Source: a virus. From it: a stretch of DNA of 22,808 nucleotides. Of this stretch, positions 20,533 to 22,808 are shown in pieces. Each line of letters starts with the position of its first letter. Position 1 is the first letter of the stretch. A program made the translations under genes and the position numbers. The notes under the pieces were generated by a model. It was not told the origin of the DNA. It was given only the letters and a program-made list of their open reading frames with translations, and searched no databases. Where the stretch lies: the IMG/VR virus record IMGVR_UViG_3300027985_001385, positions 1 to 22,808 of that record; one strand, 5' to 3'.

Positions 20533-22701
20533 ATGCCCGACTTCGGCTTAAAAATCGGCATTGAAGGAGAAAAAGACTTTAAAAATTCCCTTCGTGATAT
20601 AAATCAAAGCTTTAAGGTTTTAGGCTCTGAAATGAGCCTTGTTTCAAGCCAGTTTGACAAGCAGGATAAATCTATTGAGGCTCTCACTGCACGAAACCAA
20701 GTGCTGAATAAAGGCATTGACGAGCAGAAAAATAAAATTGATACCTTGCAGAAAGCACTTGAAAATGCGAGTAAGTCCTTTGGCGAGAACGATAAACGTA
20801 CACAAAACTGGCAGATTCAGCTTAATAAAGCAAAAGCTGAACTCAACGAAATGGAGCGTGAGCTTACTCAGTCGGTACAGGCTGCTGACGACTTCGGTGA
20901 TGAGCTTACAGAATCAGCTAATGCTGCCGAGAAATCAGGCTCTAAATTTGAAAAGCTTGGTGGTGTCCTCAAAGGTGTAGGAGTAGCAATGGGTGCTGTC
21001 GCCGTTGCCGCTGGTGCTGCTGCTATTAAGCTTGGCAAAGAAGTTGTTCAGCAGTTCGGTGAGCTGGAGCAAAACCTTGGTGGCTCGGAAGCTGTCTTTG
21101 GAAATTATGCCACTTCCATTCAAAAAACAGGGGAAGAAGCTTATAAAAACCTTGGTGTATCTCAAAGTGATTATCTTGCCACCGCAAATAAAATGGGTGT
21201 GCTCTTTCAAGGCTCAGGCATTGAGCAACAAAAAAGTCTTGAACTTACAGAAAAAGCTATGCAACGAGCGGCTGATATGGCATCAGTTATGGGAATTGAT
21301 ATGTCTTCAGCAATGGAGGCTGTCACTGGTGCTGCAAAGGGCAATTTCACCATGATGGACAACTTGGGCGTTGCTATGAACGCCACGAATATTCAGGCCT
21401 ATGCTCTTTCAAAAGGACTTGATTTTACTTGGAATTCAGCAACACAGGCAGAAAAAGCAGAAGTTGCTATGCAGATGTTTTTTGAGAATACAGAGCAATA
21501 TGCCGGAAACTTCGCAAGAGAAAGTACACAAACAATTTCAGGTTCTATCGGACTTTTGCAAGCAGCACTAGGCTCTTTTACAGCCGGACTTGGTAACACA
21601 AACGCCGATATGACAAATTTAACGGGAAACCTTGTGGATGCTTTTCAGTCGGTGGTTAAAAACATCGTACCAGTGCTTGAAAATATCGTATCAGCGTTGC
21701 CGACCGTTACAGACGCAATTTTACAGGCAATTGGTGATCTCTTGCCTATGCTACTCAAAACTGTAACAAACCTATTTACACAAGTGCTTGAAACAATAAT
21801 AAGCCTTTTACCAGAGCTTATTCCGGCTGCGGTTGATGCACTAATCACGATTGTTGATGCGTTGATTGATAACCTCCCCATGCTGATTGAGGCTGCAGTT
21901 CAAATGGTTATAGCACTTGCAGAAGGGCTAGCTGATGCACTCCCAGAACTTATTCCATCAATAATTGAAGCAATAATTTTAATTGTTGAAGTGCTCCTTA
22001 ATAATATGGATAAAATCCTTGCAGCTGCCTTTGCATTAATTGAAGGGCTGGCGCAAGGACTTTTAAATTCCCTGCCGATACTAATTGATGCTTTACCAGA
22101 AATAATAACAACAATAATTGATTTCATAACAAATAACTTACCACTAATTATTGAAATGGGAATAAAACTTACAGTTCAGCTTGCAGCTGGGTTAATTCAA
22201 GCAATACCACAGCTTGTGGCAAGTATTCCACAGATTATTGCAGCACTTCTTGGAGGCCTTGGCTCTGCTGTTTCCTCAGTAACACAAATCGGAGTTGACA
22301 TTGTTAAAGGCTTGTGGGAGGGCATAAAGTCAATGGGTAGTTGGATTGGTGACAAGGTTTCTGACTTTTTTGGTGGCATTGTTGATGGTGCAAAGGACCT
22401 GCTCGGAATACACTCACCGTCAACAGTTTTCGCAGGCATTGGTTCAAACATGGGAGCTGGAATCGGTGTCGGCTTTACTGACGCAATGAACGGTGTTGAG
22501 CGTGATATGAAAAACGCAATACCTACAAGCTTTGATGTCAACGCAAATGTTAATGGCTCTGGCAAACACTCAAATACTATTAATCATACAGGTGTTATTC
22601 GTGTTGAGGGTGTAAATGATAGTGGTGTTCTTTCTGGAATTGTTGATATTATTATTGGAGAACTTCGAAAGACCAGCTATAAAAAGTCAATAGGTTTTTG
22701 A
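20533..22701 (+). CDS. Phage tail tape measure protein
   Basis: A 722-residue protein. Residues 10-130 form a long coiled coil (IEALTARNQVLNKGIDEQKNKIDTL). An Ala/Gly-rich hydrophobic stretch follows at 141-168. Residues 170-370 are the conserved core (LEQNLGGSEAVFGNY, ANKMGVLFQGSG, GAAKGNFTMMDNLGVAM, QTISGSIGLLQAALGSF). Residues 376-575 are degenerate amphipathic repeats built on LPxLIxAAVxxIxxL. A conserved block near 621-648 (DLLGIHSPSTVFAGIGSNMG) precedes a C-terminal domain. It sets tail length and is injected with DNA; at about 1.5 angstrom per residue the tail would be near 105-110 nm. AGGAGGTG precedes the ATG. The gene is separated from its chaperone by the antisense CPBP insertion. 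Confidence 0.94.
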   Translation: MPDFGLKIGIEGEKDFKNSLRDINQSFKVLGSEMSLVSSQFDKQDKSIEALTARNQVLNKGIDEQKNKIDTLQKALENASKSFGENDKRTQNWQIQLNKAKAELNEMERELTQSVQAADDFGDELTESANAAEKSGSKFEKLGGVLKGVGVAMGAVAVAAGAAAIKLGKEVVQQFGELEQNLGGSEAVFGNYATSIQKTGEEAYKNLGVSQSDYLATANKMGVLFQGSGIEQQKSLELTEKAMQRAADMASVMGIDMSSAMEAVTGAAKGNFTMMDNLGVAMNATNIQAYALSKGLDFTWNSATQAEKAEVAMQMFFENTEQYAGNFARESTQTISGSIGLLQAALGSFTAGLGNTNADMTNLTGNLVDAFQSVVKNIVPVLENIVSALPTVTDAILQAIGDLLPMLLKTVTNLFTQVLETIISLLPELIPAAVDALITIVDALIDNLPMLIEAAVQMVIALAEGLADALPELIPSIIEAIILIVEVLLNNMDKILAAAFALIEGLAQGLLNSLPILIDALPEIITTIIDFITNNLPLIIEMGIKLTVQLAAGLIQAIPQLVASIPQIIAALLGGLGSAVSSVTQIGVDIVKGLWEGIKSMGSWIGDKVSDFFGGIVDGAKDLLGIHSPSTVFAGIGSNMGAGIGVGFTDAMNGVERDMKNAIPTSFDVNANVNGSGKHSNTINHTGVIRVEGVNDSGVLSGIVDIIIGELRKTSYKKSIGF

Positions 22702-22733
22702 AAAAAATTTCATTAACCCCTGAGAAATAAATA

Positions 22734-22808
22734 ACACATTTTTAGAGAGATATCAAGGGTAAAATAAACAGGCTAACGCCTGCCCTTGACACCTCACAAA
22801 AAATGTGT
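22734..22808. repeat. Nested long inverted repeat at the right edge
   Basis: Two 26-base arms, 22734-22759 and 22783-22808, are complementary at 22 of 26 positions. Outer (ACACATTTTT/AAAAATGTGT) and inner (TCAAGGG/CCCTTGA) parts are perfect. The 23-base centre contains its own hairpin, CAGGC-TAAC-GCCTG (22769-22782). The repeat reaches the last base of the window and may continue. It could be a mobile-element end, a MITE-like repeat or a structured RNA after the tape measure gene. Confidence 0.8.

Noticed and set aside
1-22808. tRNA genes, integrase/att sites, reverse transcriptase or diversity-generating element
   Set aside because: Looked for and not seen; no cloverleaf, recombinase or RT motif could be supported in this window.

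Overview
This window is the late (packaging, head and tail) half of an HK97-type siphophage genome or prophage of a low-GC Firmicute, most likely a gut clostridial host. The evidence is the AT-rich sequence, strong GGAGG ribosome sites, tightly overlapping plus-strand genes, and the order SNF2 helicase, DUF1492 regulator, HNH nuclease, P27-type small terminase, large terminase, portal, ClpP-like protease, HK97 capsid, connector proteins, major tail protein, frameshifted tail chaperone and tape measure. No integrase, lysis, baseplate or host gene is visible; both edges cut the element.

Layout: 1-2307 ends the early/middle region: partial HNH nuclease, SNF2 helicase, small protein, DUF1492 regulator. 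A candidate late promoter with tandem repeats at its -35 region lies at 2302-2340, followed at once by a terminator. 2417-3480 holds an HNH nuclease, a probable cos/packaging region and terS. 3489-3832 is a small membrane-protein cassette. 3864-7152 carries two overlapping DNA methyltransferase genes (ParB-fused amino-MTase and a C5 MTase with a repeat-rich insert). 7172-9598 is an accessory module: a virulence-related protein behind a hairpin that buries its ribosome site, DUF4314, amidoligase and gamma-glutamylcyclotransferase. 10643-12244 is terL, which appears to start at ATT. 12252-13723 is a self-contained cassette between terL and portal: a palindromic operator-promoter, a ribbon-helix-helix-like protein and a DUF1643 protein. 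13786-19637 contains portal (frameshifted by an apparent 5-bp loss), protease, capsid, connectors, tail tube and the gpG/gpGT chaperone with a -1 slippery site. 20533-22701 is the tape measure, followed by a large nested inverted repeat at the right edge.

Two CPBP (Abi-family) membrane proteins, each 265 residues, sit antisense in the late operon (9716-10513 and 19634-20431). Each has its own near-consensus promoter with a 17-bp spacer. One keeps all catalytic motifs; the other has lost two catalytic positions. With the 66-residue membrane protein and the RHH/DUF1643 pair, they make a set of independently expressed moron-like cargo units placed between structural genes, plausibly expressed from the prophage and serving host defence or superinfection exclusion.

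The most interesting candidates for undescribed biology are the RHH/DUF1643 cassette with its 28-bp palindrome, the homology between the virulence-related protein and the C-terminal part of the nearby amidoligase, and the paired CPBP genes. All functional statements rest on motif recognition by eye; no database search was run.
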